A stretch of DNA of 64,000 nt. It comes from Streptomyces sp. DH12 (GTDB taxonomy: Bacteria; Actinomycetota; Actinomycetes; Streptomycetales; Streptomycetaceae). The number at the start of each line of letters is the position of its first letter. The first letter of the stretch is position 1. The notes below the pieces were generated by a model. It worked only from the letters and a program-made list of their open reading frames with translations. It was not told the origin of the DNA and ran no database searches. Shown here piece by piece: positions 45,381-53,380 of the stretch. The stretch spans positions 105,912 to 169,911 of the forward strand of contig NZ_JAHWGT010000015.1 in assembly GCF_020873895.1 (NCBI RefSeq), in the 5' to 3' direction. Position numbers and translations under genes: made by a program.

Positions 45381-46934
45381 GTGAACGCATCCCCTCGCAG
45401 AGCCGTGGCCACCCTGGCCGCAGCCGCACTCGCCACCCCGCTTCTGCTGGCCTCTGCCTCCCCCGCCTCCGCCGGTCGCGCGACCCCGGCCAAGGAGGCG
45501 TCCCAACTCGCCCGGAAGCTCGTGGAATCGGCCTCCGCCGACAGCGCCCACCGGCACCTGCGGAAGTTCCAGCAGATAGCCGACACGGCCGGGGGCAACC
45601 GCGCCGCCGGCACCCTGGGCTACGACGCCTCGGCGGCGTACGTGTACCAGCAGTTGAAGAAGGCCGGGTACGACGTGTCGTACCAGGAGTTCTCGTTCAT
45701 GTACACGGAGACGCAGGCGCAGAAGCTCTCCGTCGTGTCGCCCGACCCGCGTGACGTGACCGTCTCCGCGATGACGTACACCAAGTCCACGCCGGTCGGC
45801 GGCATCACGGCCGCCCTCGCCGCCGCTCCCGTCGACGCCGACGGCTCGCACGGCTGCGAGCCGGCCGACTTCGCGGCCGGCACCTTCACCGGCAAGATCG
45901 CGCTGATCAAGCGCGGCGGCTGCACCTTCGCCGCCAAGCAGGAGAACGCCGCCGCGGCCGGCGCCGTCGGCGCCCTCGTCTACAACAACGTCGAGGGCGC
46001 ACTCGGCGGGACGCTCGGCTCCGTCGAAGCGGGCAAGATCCCCACGGGCGGCGTCAGCCAGGCGGACGGCGAGGCCCTCGCCGCTGCCGTGGCCGCCGGC
46101 TCGGTGCAGGTGAAGCTGGACATCCGTCAGATCCAGCAGATGCGGTCCACGCGGAACGTCATCGCCGAGACCCAGCGGGGCAACGCCGCGAACACGGTGA
46201 TGCTCGGTTCGCACCTGGACTCCGTCACCGCCGGCCCCGGCATCAACGACAACGGCTCCGGCTCCGCGGGCCTCCTGGACGTGGCGCTGAAGTTCGCCCC
46301 GCACAAGCACAAGGCGACCAACAAGGTCCGCTTCGCCTGGTGGGGCGCCGAGGAGAACGGGCTGCTCGGCTCGGAGCACTACGTCGGCGCGCTCGACGAC
46401 CTGAGCCGCAAGGAGATCAAGCTCTACCTCAACTTCGACATGATCGCCTCGCCGAACTACGGCCTGTTCGTCTACGACGGCGACAACTCCGACGGCGTCG
46501 GCGCCCCGGCCGGCCCGACGGGCTCCGCCCAGCTGGAGCGGGACATCAACACCTTCCTCGACCGCCGGGGCACCCCGCACGAGGGCACCGACTTCACCGG
46601 CCGCTCCGACTACGGACCGTTCATCGCGGTGGGCATCCCCGCCGGCGGCACGTTCACCGGCGCCGAGGGCGTGAAGACGGCGGCGCAGGCCAAGAAGTTC
46701 GGCGGTACGGCCGGCATCGCGTACGACCCCTGCTACCACGCGGCCTGCGACGACATCGACAACATCGACATGCGGGCGTTCGACGTCAACATCGACGTCA
46801 TAGCCAATGCCGTGGGCACCTACGCCCACGACATCAGCTCGCTGCGCACGCCGGTCGAGACGGTCCCGACGGACGGTGACGCCGGCAGCGGCGGCGGCCT
46901 CCACGACGACCACGGCCACGAGCCCACGGAGTAA
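45381..46934 (+). CDS. Secreted M28-family aminopeptidase with PA domain
   Basis: A 517-residue extracellular zinc peptidase. Signal peptide SPRRAVATLAAAALATPLLLASASPASA. A protease-associated (PA) domain is inserted at about 140-235 (ADFAAGTFTGKIALIKRGGC, GAVGALVYNN). The M28 catalytic part has GSHLDSV (His, Asp), INDNGSGSAGLL (metal-bridging Asp), WGAEENGLLGS (Glu base and ligand), YLNFDMIASP (Asp) and CYHAACDD (His). It resembles Streptomyces griseus aminopeptidase but with the PA domain and an extra His/Asp/Gly-rich C-tail. GTG with GAAGGA upstream. A very strong terminator follows. Confidence 0.93.
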   Translation: MNASPRRAVATLAAAALATPLLLASASPASAGRATPAKEASQLARKLVESASADSAHRHLRKFQQIADTAGGNRAAGTLGYDASAAYVYQQLKKAGYDVSYQEFSFMYTETQAQKLSVVSPDPRDVTVSAMTYTKSTPVGGITAALAAAPVDADGSHGCEPADFAAGTFTGKIALIKRGGCTFAAKQENAAAAGAVGALVYNNVEGALGGTLGSVEAGKIPTGGVSQADGEALAAAVAAGSVQVKLDIRQIQQMRSTRNVIAETQRGNAANTVMLGSHLDSVTAGPGINDNGSGSAGLLDVALKFAPHKHKATNKVRFAWWGAEENGLLGSEHYVGALDDLSRKEIKLYLNFDMIASPNYGLFVYDGDNSDGVGAPAGPTGSAQLERDINTFLDRRGTPHEGTDFTGRSDYGPFIAVGIPAGGTFTGAEGVKTAAQAKKFGGTAGIAYDPCYHAACDDIDNIDMRAFDVNIDVIANAVGTYAHDISSLRTPVETVPTDGDAGSGGGLHDDHGHEPTE

Positions 46935-46952
46935 CGGACCCGACGGGCGACA

Positions 46953-46998
46953 GCCCGGCGACGGGCGCGGCGCCGCGGGGCCGCGCCCGTCGCCGGGC
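46953..46998 (+). terminator. Perfect 19-bp hairpin terminator
   Basis: GCCCGGCGACGGGCGCGGC (46953-46971) pairs perfectly with 46980-46998 around an 8-base loop, 18 bases after the peptidase stop codon. Confidence 0.88.
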
Positions 46999-47156
46999 CG
47001 CGGCGCCCGCCGGGAGGCGCACTTCTGCCGCCGCGCACCCGGCGTACGCTCCGAGCGCACCGACCCATCCGGCGAAATGCCCGGATGATCCGGTATGCCG
47101 CCCATGCCGGAGCGGGTGCCACTCGTGCGTGGCTGCGCCGGGAGCCGCTCGCCCGG

Positions 47157-47162
47157 TAGGCT
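47157..47162 (+). promoter_or_regulatory. -10 box TAGGCT, leaderless start at 47169
   Basis: TAGGCT ends 6 bases before the GTG at 47169 with no ribosome-binding site in between. Confidence 0.55.
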
Positions 47163-47168
47163 TTCCGT

Positions 47169-47465
47169 GTGATCTTCAAGCGCATCGGTAACGGGCGGCC
47201 GTATCCCGACCACGGCCGGGAAAGCACCCGGCAGTGGGCGGATGTCGCGCCGCGTCCGGTCCGCCTCGATCAGCTCGTGACCACCAAGGGCCAGCTGGAC
47301 CTCGAAACGCTCCTCGCCGAGGACTCGACGTTCTACGGCGACCTCTTCGCGCACGTCGTGAAGTGGCAGGGCGATCTGTACCTCGAGGACGGCCTCCACC
47401 GCGCCGTGCGCGCTGCCCTCCAGCAGCGTCAGGTGCTCCACGCCCGCGTGCTGGAACTCGACTGA
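47169..47465 (+). CDS. Conserved hypothetical protein (VapB-like annotation in relatives)
   Basis: A 98-residue soluble protein beginning MIFKRIGNGRPYPDHGRE. Its core RPVRLDQLVTTKGQLDLETL and FAHVVKWQGDLYLEDGLHRAVRAAL resembles a ParB-N-like or HPr-like small fold. Orthologues next to LytR_C and upp genes are often labelled as a toxin-antitoxin VapB-family protein, but no toxin gene accompanies it, so I would not rely on that label. Leaderless by its -10 position. Confidence 0.85.
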   Translation: MIFKRIGNGRPYPDHGRESTRQWADVAPRPVRLDQLVTTKGQLDLETLLAEDSTFYGDLFAHVVKWQGDLYLEDGLHRAVRAALQQRQVLHARVLELD

Positions 47466-47540
47466 CCCTTTCCGGCACGTTTGCCACCCGTCCGGCCCTC
47501 AGCCTCTGATCGTTTAGTAGGCATAGTCGGCGGGCCGCAT

Positions 47541-47546
47541 TACGCT
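47541..47546 (+). promoter_or_regulatory. -10 box TACGCT, leaderless start at 47553
   Basis: TACGCT ends exactly 6 bases before the ATG at 47553. This is the same geometry as the box for the preceding gene 384 bases upstream. Confidence 0.55.
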
Positions 47547-47552
47547 GCGCCC

Positions 47553-48197
47553 ATGAGCATGCTCACTCCCCCCGGTATGGGCGGAAAGTACCGCGTCACG
47601 GGCACCGCTTACCCCCGTATGCGACGACCCCGTCGCCGTGGTCGCATCGTGGCCGCCGGTATCGCCGCCACCGCCGCGCTCGGCCTGGCCGGCTGGGGAA
47701 CGTACCAGCTCATCGACGTGTTCGGCGGCGGGAGCGGGGACGCCGCACGGCCCGCCACCGCCGGGCCCGCCTGCGCGACCGCCAGCCCCTCGCCGGCCGT
47801 GGCCGCCGTCACCTTCCCGAAGCCCGCCGACATCACGGTGAACGTGTACAACGCGACGCCGCGCAGCGGCCTCGCCAAGACCACGGCGGACGAGCTCAAG
47901 AAGCGGGGCTTCACGATCGGGAAGGTCGGCAACGCCCCGGCGACGTACGACAAGAAGGTGCCTGGCGCCGGGATACTGCTGGGCGCGCCGGACGCGACGA
48001 AGGGCGCCTTCCCCGTGCTGGGCACGCAGCTGAAGGGCGCCACGTCCCGGACGGACGCACGCGCCACGGCCGACGTCGACCTGATCATCGGCACTGCCTT
48101 CAGCGCCCTCACCGCACCGCAGGACGCGACGGCCGCGATGACGGCACTGCTGCACCCCAAGCCCAAGACGCCCACCTGCGTCCCCGAGAAGGGCTGA
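47553..48197 (+). CDS. Membrane-anchored LytR C-terminal domain protein
   Basis: A 214-residue protein with a short cytoplasmic N-terminus, one TM helix (GRIVAAGIAATAALGLAGWGTYQLI, about 30-54), a linker, and a LytR_C domain: ITVNVYNATPRSGLAKTTADELKKRGFTIGKVGNAPATYDKK. LytR_C domains accompany LCP cell-wall glycopolymer ligases; this one stands alone without an LCP catalytic domain. It probably acts in the cell envelope. The upstream neighbour is a leaderless small gene; the convergent neighbour is upp. Confidence 0.9.
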   Translation: MSMLTPPGMGGKYRVTGTAYPRMRRPRRRGRIVAAGIAATAALGLAGWGTYQLIDVFGGGSGDAARPATAGPACATASPSPAVAAVTFPKPADITVNVYNATPRSGLAKTTADELKKRGFTIGKVGNAPATYDKKVPGAGILLGAPDATKGAFPVLGTQLKGATSRTDARATADVDLIIGTAFSALTAPQDATAAMTALLHPKPKTPTCVPEKG

Positions 48198-48330
48198 ACC
48201 GGCAGGGACCCGCGGGGGGGGGGAGGGCTGAGTGTCGGCAGGGGCGCGCGGGCGGCTGAGCCCGGAGGGGCGGGGGCGAGCCCCGGCCTTCGAGGAGCCG
48301 ACCACCAGGTCAGGCCGTCCGGCCGGCCAC

Positions 48331-48455
48331 AGGAACCGGACGGCCACCGGAACGGGACGACCGCCGGAACGGGACGCCCCCCGGAACCGGACAGCCAGCG
48401 GAACTGGACGACCGCTGGAACCGGACGACCACGGGAACCGGACGGCCGCCGGCGC
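48331..48455. repeat. Tandem array of ~18-bp CGGAACCGGACGACCGC units
   Basis: About seven imperfect copies (GGAACCGG or GGAACGGG followed by ACGACCGC, ACGGCCAC, ACAGCCAGC and similar). It has no coding sense. It resembles other intergenic arrays of this window in being GC-rich and near the 3' ends of genes. Confidence 0.75.
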
Positions 48456-48468
48456 CGGGAACGACGTA

Positions 48469-48505
48469 CGCGAGGGCGCCCCGGCCGAGCCGGGACGCCC
48501 TCGCG
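48469..48505. terminator. Hairpin terminator downstream of upp
   Basis: CGCGAGGGCG with CCCGGC on the left and GCCGGG with CGCCCTCGCG on the right pair with a single C/A mismatch around a CGA loop. It is 16 bases beyond the upp stop and probably works for upp on the minus strand. Confidence 0.7.
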
Positions 48506-48520
48506 AGACTCCGAGCGGTG

Positions 48521-49156
48521 TTACTCCGCGGCGCCGTACATGCGGTCGCCCGCGTCACCGAGGCCCGGGACGATGTAGCCGTGCTCGTTGAGCCGCTCGT
48601 CGACCGAGGCCGTGACGACCGTGACCGGCGCGCCCGCCAGCTCCCGCTCCATGACCTCGACGCCCTCCGGCGCCGCCAGCAGCACGACCGCCGTGACGTC
48701 GTCGGCCCCGCGCCTGATCAGCTCCCTGATCGCGGCGACGAGCGTGCCACCCGTGGCCAGCATGGGGTCGAGCACGTACACCTGGCGCCCGGAGAGGTCC
48801 TCGGGCATGCGCGTGGCGTAGGTCGACGCCTCCAGCGTCTCCTCGTTGCGGATCATGCCGAGGAAGCCCACCTCGGCGGTCGGCAGCAGCCGCACCATGC
48901 CGTCGAGCATGCCGAGGCCGGCGCGCAGGATCGGCACCACCAGGGGGCGCGGGTGCGACAACTTCACGCCGGCCGTCGCCGTCACGGGCGTCTCGATGTC
49001 GACCTGCTCGGTGCGCACGTCCCGGGTGGCCTCGTACGCGAGCAGGGTGACCAGCTCGTCGGCGAGCCGCCGGAAGGTCGGGGAGTCGGTGCGCCTGTCG
49101 CGCAGCGTGGTGAGTTTGTGCGCCACCAGCGGGTGGTCGACGACGTGGATCCGCAT
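48521..49156 (-). CDS. upp: Uracil phosphoribosyltransferase
   Basis: A 211-residue pyrimidine-salvage enzyme making UMP from uracil and [24 protein letters not shown] is the standard start; the PRPP-binding loop is [13 protein letters not shown] and the uracil-binding C-terminus is [20 protein letters not shown]. It is of normal length with all motifs intact. A TACTGT box ends 7 bases before the ATG at 49156, giving a leaderless transcript. Two upstream Met codons in frame (to 49186) are less likely. Confidence 0.97.
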   Translation of the reverse strand: MRIHVVDHPLVAHKLTTLRDRRTDSPTFRRLADELVTLLAYEATRDVRTEQVDIETPVTATAGVKLSHPRPLVVPILRAGLGMLDGMVRLLPTAEVGFLGMIRNEETLEASTYATRMPEDLSGRQVYVLDPMLATGGTLVAAIRELIRRGADDVTAVVLLAAPEGVEVMERELAGAPVTVVTASVDERLNEHGYIVPGLGDAGDRMYGAAE

Positions 49157-49163
49157 GCGCACA

Positions 49164-49169
49164 ACAGTA
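49164..49169 (-). promoter_or_regulatory. -10 box TACTGT of upp
   Basis: On the minus strand TACTGT ends 7 bases before the upp ATG; no ribosome-binding site is present. Confidence 0.5.
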
Positions 49170-49246
49170 GCCCGCACTGGCATCAACCCACGCAGCCGAG
49201 GGAAGGTGGAGTCGGACGAACGCAGCCCTGGGGTGGTGGTGTGGCC

Positions 49247-49429
49247 ATGCCTGACCAGGAAGGACCCGACGGCCGGAAGGCGTCGGACGAGACGGAGCGC
49301 AGGCGCCGCCGGGCGCAGTTCCTACGCGAGCTGAACGAGGCACGGGCGCTGCGCGAGCGCGTCCAGCCGCGCCGCGCGCGGGCGGCACGGATGCGGCAGG
49401 CGATGCGCATGCGGACGTTCCGCTGGTGA
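49247..49429 (+). CDS. Small Arg-rich hypothetical protein
   Basis: A 60-residue very basic protein: [20 protein letters not shown], then [19 protein letters not shown] and a C-terminus ending MRMRTFRW. It is predicted as one long amphipathic helix. It is divergent from upp. Composition alone cannot exclude a chance frame, but the heptad-like helix and terminal aromatic motif argue for a real nucleic-acid-binding or ribosome-associated small protein. Confidence 0.55.
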   Translation: MPDQEGPDGRKASDETERRRRRAQFLRELNEARALRERVQPRRARAARMRQAMRMRTFRW

Positions 49430-49839
49430 GGCCCCGCGCCGCGGCCCGACGCTAGCCCGCCCGACCGGCGCCGAGGCCGCCCGCCCGGCGCTCAGCCCGC
49501 CGGCCCGCCGCTCAGGCCCACCCGCCCGCCGCTCATGCCGCCCGCCCGCCCGGCAGGGCACGGCCGTGGAGGCGTGGCCGTGAGGAGGCGGCCGTGGGGC
49601 CGGGCTGGCCCGGACGGCCCGCACGGGCGGCCCCCGCCGGTGGCCCGTGACCGTTGGTGACCATCGGCGGTGAGAGGGGCCGGAGGGTGACGCCGACCGG
49701 GTCGCGGCCCAGACTGGTGCACGACGCAAGAGCGGAACACCTCTCCTCAAGGGCCCGCATCTGCCACGATGCCGAGTGGGCGGGCCATTCAGGAGCGTGC
49801 CGCCCGATCGTCACACCTCTGATCAGTGGGAGAGTCACG
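49430..49839. other. 410-base intergenic region without a gene
   Basis: The first half is repetitive (CCGCCCGCCGCTCA-type units at 49456-49545, then GGCCGTGGAGGCGTGGCCGTGAGG). The second half presumably holds the promoter of the tadA-associated gene; no consensus box was convincing. Confidence 0.4.
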
Positions 49840-50376
49840 GTGTACTTCGCCGCACTGCTCACGCTCACCGAAGACGGGTGGGTAACGAGCGACACAGAGC
49901 TCGACGATGTGGAGACCCTGGCGGATCTGATCGGCCTGGCCCGCGAAGCCTCGCCGGACGACGACCCGGTGCTCGTCTTCATCGAGCAGGAGGACGCGTG
50001 GTTCGGCATCGTCCGCGTGGAGGGCGAGGAGGACCCTCGCATCTTCGTGTCGGACGGGGCGGCCGCTGCCCGCTCCTCCTACGGGGAGATCCTGACCAAG
50101 GAACTGCTGGGCGCCGACCGGGACGACGACGCGGCCGACCTGGACGCGCTGGACCTGGACGGCACCGAGGACGGGGAGCCGGCCGACACGGAGGACGAGA
50201 CCGAGGAGGAGACGGAGGCGGCGGCCGGGACCGTACCCGCCGCGCCGGTCGGGGACCGGCTGATCCTGAACGACCTGGGCCTGTCGGAGAAGGAGCTGCT
50301 GGCTCTGGAGACCGACGCGCTCACCGAGATCACGGACGCCCTCGGGGCCTCCGAGGTGCTGGAGACCGTCCGCTAG
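49840..50376 (+). CDS. tRNA adenosine deaminase-associated protein
   Basis: A 178-residue highly acidic protein that precedes tadA in actinobacteria. It begins MYFAALLTLTEDGWVTSDTELDD; the core EASPDDDPVLVFIEQEDAWFGIVRVEG is conserved, then an Asp/Glu-rich linker and a C-terminal helix LSEKELLALETDALTEITDALGASEVLE. GTG 49840 preceded by GGGAGAG. Its stop shares one base with the tadA start, so they are coupled. It probably modulates or stabilises TadA (inference from context). Confidence 0.9.
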   Translation: MYFAALLTLTEDGWVTSDTELDDVETLADLIGLAREASPDDDPVLVFIEQEDAWFGIVRVEGEEDPRIFVSDGAAAARSSYGEILTKELLGADRDDDAADLDALDLDGTEDGEPADTEDETEEETEAAAGTVPAAPVGDRLILNDLGLSEKELLALETDALTEITDALGASEVLETVR

Positions 50377-50885
50377 TGCAAGACCCTGCCCTTCCCGACC
50401 GCATATCGACGGAGGCCGCGGCCCCCGACCCCGTGCGCGCCCCCTGGCGGGCGGCCATGGAGCGGGCGCTGGCGGAGGCCGGGCGAGCCGCGCTGGCCGG
50501 CGACGTGCCGGTCGGCGCGGTGGTGCTCGGACCGGACGGCTCCCTCGTCGCGACCGGCCACAACGAACGCGAGGCCACCGGCGATCCCACCGCGCACGCC
50601 GAGGTGTTGGCGCTGCGCCGCGCGGCCGAGCGGCTCGGGGCGTGGCGCCTGACGGGCTGCACCCTCGTCGTGACGCTGGAGCCGTGCGTGATGTGCGCGG
50701 GCGCGCTCGTCCAGTCCCGCGTCGACCGGGTGGTGTTCGGCGCCCTCGACGAGAAGGCGGGCGCCGTCGGCTCCCTCTGGGACCTCGTACGGGACCGACG
50801 GCTGAACCACCGGCCGGAGGTGGTGCACGGGGTACTCGCCGAGGAGTGCGCCGAGCAACTCACCCGCTTCTTCCGCGACCGCTGA
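50376..50885 (+). CDS. tadA: tRNA-specific adenosine deaminase TadA
   Basis: A 169-residue zinc deaminase converting A34 to inosine in tRNA-Arg(ACG). The active site has HAE (PTAHAEVLAL; His zinc ligand and Glu proton shuttle) and PCVMC (LEPCVMCAGAL; two Cys ligands). MERALAEAGRAALAGDVPVGAVVL is the usual start of the domain. The annotated GTG adds about 27 residues; the ATG at 50457 is an alternative. It is in an operon with the acidic partner upstream. A tRNA gene lies just downstream. Confidence 0.95.
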   Translation: MQDPALPDRISTEAAAPDPVRAPWRAAMERALAEAGRAALAGDVPVGAVVLGPDGSLVATGHNEREATGDPTAHAEVLALRRAAERLGAWRLTGCTLVVTLEPCVMCAGALVQSRVDRVVFGALDEKAGAVGSLWDLVRDRRLNHRPEVVHGVLAEECAEQLTRFFRDR

Positions 50886-50904
50886 GCCGGGCGCGGACAC
50901 CGGC

Positions 50905-50975
50905 ACAACCACCGACACAAGCACCCACACCGACACAAGCACCCACACCGGCACCGGCACGAACACCGGTATCGG
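50905..50975. repeat. Tandem ~19-bp ACCGACACAAGCACCCAC units
   Basis: Two and a half perfect units of ACCGACACAAGCACCCAC, then degenerate ACCGGCACCGGCACGAAC, immediately after tadA. Confidence 0.7.
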
Positions 50976-51110
50976 GCCGTGACACGGACGCCAGCCCGGA
51001 CGCCCGCACGGACATCGGTGCGGCCAGCAGGACGGCGTTCCGCAGCCGACCTGGCGCGTCACCCGATACGGATTTCAGCGTCCGGGCTCCTTTGGGCTAA
51101 GCTCTCTCTC

Positions 51111-51195
51111 GGTAGCGTGTCCGAGCGGCCGAAGGAGCTCGCCTCGAAAGCGAGTGTGGCGCAAGTCACCGAGGGTTCAAATCCCTCCGCTACCG
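51111..51195 (+). tRNA. tRNA-Ser (anticodon CGA)
   Basis: An 85-base class II tRNA. Acceptor stem GGTAGCG (51111-51117) pairs with CGCTACC (51188-51194); discriminator G. The anticodon arm CTCGC-CTCGAAA-GCGAG gives anticodon CGA, reading UCG serine codons. A long variable arm follows (TGTGGCGCAAGTCACC region), as in tRNA-Ser, and the T-arm is GAGGGTTCAAATCCCTC. CCA is not encoded. A terminator hairpin follows. Confidence 0.97.
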
Positions 51196-51202
51196 CTCTC
51201 AT

Positions 51203-51233
51203 CGAAGGGGCGGCCCCACGGGCCGCCCCTTCG
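51203..51233 (+). terminator. Perfect 14-bp hairpin terminator of tRNA-Ser
   Basis: CGAAGGGGCGGCCC (51203-51216) pairs with GGGCCGCCCCTTCG (51220-51233), loop CAC, 8 bases after the tRNA. Confidence 0.85.
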
Positions 51234-51417
51234 GCGTTTCCCCACGGCATCGCCCACTCTCCCTCCCCGCCCCCCGTCCCACCGCGCTCCGGGGCGCCCT
51301 CCGGCCCTGTCACCCGGAGGGGCAAAGGGCCCCGTTCCTGGCGGTCTTGGCCCTTGATCGCTCGGTTAGACTCACCCGACCGCCAGGGCATCACAGGGGA
51401 ACGGGGAGACGGCGACG

Positions 51418-51582
51418 ATGGCGCAGGCGAAGAAGATCACGCTGTACGCGCTGACCGTGTTCGTGGCCTACACGATCATCCAGTCCCCCGAGCGGTCCGC
51501 CGATCTGGTGCAGATAGGCTTCGAGGGCATTTCGAGCGCCGCTCACGCGGTCGGCCAGTTCATGACCGCGCTGATCAACTAG
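51418..51582 (+). CDS. Small conserved protein (54 aa) upstream of Dabb gene
   Basis: A 54-residue protein: MAQAKKITLYALTVFVAYTI (positions 1-20), then IQSPERSADLVQIGFEGIS and a C-terminal helix AAHAVGQFMTALIN. The N-terminal half is a single hydrophobic helix, so it is probably membrane associated. GGGGAGA precedes the ATG. Its stop codon TAG overlaps the AGGAG ribosome-binding site of the next gene, which implies translational coupling. Third-position GC is high throughout. Function unknown. Confidence 0.8.
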   Translation: MAQAKKITLYALTVFVAYTIIQSPERSADLVQIGFEGISSAAHAVGQFMTALIN

Positions 51583-51590
51583 GAGTCCGC

Positions 51591-51884
51591 GTGATCCGCC
51601 ACCTGGTCCTCTTCAAGCTCAACGAGGGTGTACAGCGGGACGAGCCCCGCGTCGGGGCGGGCGTACGCGCCTTCCAGGAGCTCGGTGACGTCATCCCGGA
51701 GCTGACGACCTGGGAGTGCGCCTGGAACATCACCGACCGGCCGATCGCGTACGACTTCGCCATCAACTCCGCCGTCGAGGACTTGGACGCGCTCAAGCGG
51801 TACATCGAGCACCCCGCACACCAGGCGGCCGCCGGACAGTGGCGGGAGTTCGCCACTTGGGTGATCGCCGACTACGAGTTCTGA
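51591..51884 (+). CDS. Dabb-family (stress-responsive A/B barrel) protein
   Basis: A 97-residue dimeric alpha/beta-barrel (Dabb) protein: MIRHLVLFKLNEGVQRDE, then PELTTWECAWNITDRPIAYDFAINSAVEDLDALKRYIEHPAHQ, matching the Dabb pattern H-vl-K with the C-terminal PAHQ motif. Family members include stress-induced proteins and small cyclases or monooxygenases. GTG 51591 with AGGAG upstream. Coupled with the 54-residue membrane-type protein. Just upstream of sigF. Confidence 0.92.
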   Translation: MIRHLVLFKLNEGVQRDEPRVGAGVRAFQELGDVIPELTTWECAWNITDRPIAYDFAINSAVEDLDALKRYIEHPAHQAAAGQWREFATWVIADYEF

Positions 51885-52074
51885 CGGCGCTCGCACCCCC
51901 TCCACCCCCGGGAGCCCCGCACGTGACCGTGCGGGGCTCCTTCGCGTACGGCCGCTCCGGCACCTCAACACGGCGTCACCCGGTGCTTGCACACAGTGGA
52001 CATGTGTTGTGATGCTATGACCGCTTTTGACGGATGAGTTGACCGAAGTTGATCGTTAGCCGCGAAGGGGTGGC

Positions 52075-53145
52075 GTGAACGTGCCGGCCAGTACCACGCC
52101 TCACCAGGTGCCGCCCCAGAACGAGCCGAAGTGCGAACCCCGCGGCGAGCCCCGGGGCAGCGCCCCGGGCGGCCCCAGAAGCGCCCCCGGGAGCGGGTCG
52201 GGTGAGCCCCCCGGCACCGCGACCGACGCCCAGCCGGACACCCAGCCGGCTGCCCGGCCCGATGCCGGGCCCGCCCCCGCGCCCGTCCCGGAGACCACCC
52301 CCGCGCCCGCCCCGGAGACCACCCCTGCGCCCGTCCCGGAGACCGAGCCGGAGACCGAGCCGGACGACGACCCGCGGCCGCGCCGGGCGGCGGACACCCG
52401 GGCACTCACCCAGGTGCTCTTCGGCGAGCTGAAGAAGCTGGAGCGCGGCACCCCCGAGCACGGCCGGGTGCGCGCGGCCCTCATCGAGGCGAACCTGCCG
52501 CTCGTGCGCTACGCCGCCGCCCGCTTCCGCTCCCGGAACGAGCCGATGGAGGACGTCGTCCAGGTCGGCACGATCGGCCTGATCAACGCCATCGACCGGT
52601 TCGACCCGGACCGCGGGGTGCAGTTCCCCACCTTCGCGATGCCCACGGTCGTCGGGGAGATCAAGCGGTACTTCCGGGACAACGTCCGCACCGTGCACGT
52701 GCCGCGGCGGCTGCACGAGCTGTGGGTACAGGTGAACGGCGCCACCGAGGACCTCACCACCCTCCACGGCCGCTCCCCGACCACCGCCGAGATCGCCGAG
52801 CGCCTGAAGATCTCCGAGGACGAGGTCCTGTCCTGCATCGAGGCCGGCCGCTCGTACCACGCGACCTCCCTGGAGGCCGCCCAGGAAGGGGACGGACTGC
52901 CCGGCCTGCTGGACCGGCTCGGGTACGAGGACCCCGCCCTCGCCGGTGTCGAGCACCGCGACCTGGTCCGGCACCTGCTCGTCCAACTGCCCGAGCGGGA
53001 GCAGCGGATCCTGATGCTCCGGTACTACCGGAACTTGACGCAGTCGCAGATCAGCCAGGAGCTCGGCGTCTCGCAGATGCACGTGTCAAGGCTCCTCGCG
53101 CGCAGCTTCGCCCGGTTGAGGTCCGCAAACAGGATCGATGCGTAG
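52075..53145 (+). CDS. sigF: RNA polymerase sigma factor SigF
   Basis: A 356-residue SigB/SigF/SigG-type sigma factor needed for late sporulation in Streptomyces. N-terminus [19 protein letters not shown], then a ~100-residue Pro/Glu/Thr extension with [19 protein letters not shown] repeats, longer than I recall for S. coelicolor SigF (287 residues). Region 2: [21 protein letters not shown] and [20 protein letters not shown]; region 3 [15 protein letters not shown]; region 4 [52 protein letters not shown] precedes the GTG. It is followed by a second, related sigma gene. No anti-sigma factor is adjacent. Confidence 0.93.
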   Translation: MNVPASTTPHQVPPQNEPKCEPRGEPRGSAPGGPRSAPGSGSGEPPGTATDAQPDTQPAARPDAGPAPAPVPETTPAPAPETTPAPVPETEPETEPDDDPRPRRAADTRALTQVLFGELKKLERGTPEHGRVRAALIEANLPLVRYAAARFRSRNEPMEDVVQVGTIGLINAIDRFDPDRGVQFPTFAMPTVVGEIKRYFRDNVRTVHVPRRLHELWVQVNGATEDLTTLHGRSPTTAEIAERLKISEDEVLSCIEAGRSYHATSLEAAQEGDGLPGLLDRLGYEDPALAGVEHRDLVRHLLVQLPEREQRILMLRYYRNLTQSQISQELGVSQMHVSRLLARSFARLRSANRIDA

Positions 53146-53380
53146 CTGGAACGGGTAGACCTGTTTGGACCACAATCAGCCGTTCCAAAAGCCCCACACC
53201 CCCCGATTCCCGCACAGATTCGCCTGTTGCATGTCGACAAGTCACTACAGCGTGTTGCCGACATGTGACATTCTGCTGGAACCGTGTTTGCCGCAGTCTC
53301 GGCGCCGGTATTCACGTGGAGGCTGCGTTCCTCCCGATGGTCGCGGCCACCGCGACCATCCGCGACCTCAAGGGGGTGGC

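Larger units (their letters stand above)
48198..48520. other. Convergent gap with 18-bp tandem repeats and G10 run
   Basis: 323 bases without a gene. A homopolymer of ten G is at 48214-48223. About 48331-48455 is an array of about seven units like CGGAACCGGACGACCGC with small variations. A hairpin terminator closes the region. Confidence 0.65.

Noticed and set aside
47169-47465. VapBC toxin-antitoxin pair
   Set aside because: The protein resembles ones labelled VapB-like in relatives, but no PIN-domain toxin is adjacent; the next gene is a LytR_C envelope protein.
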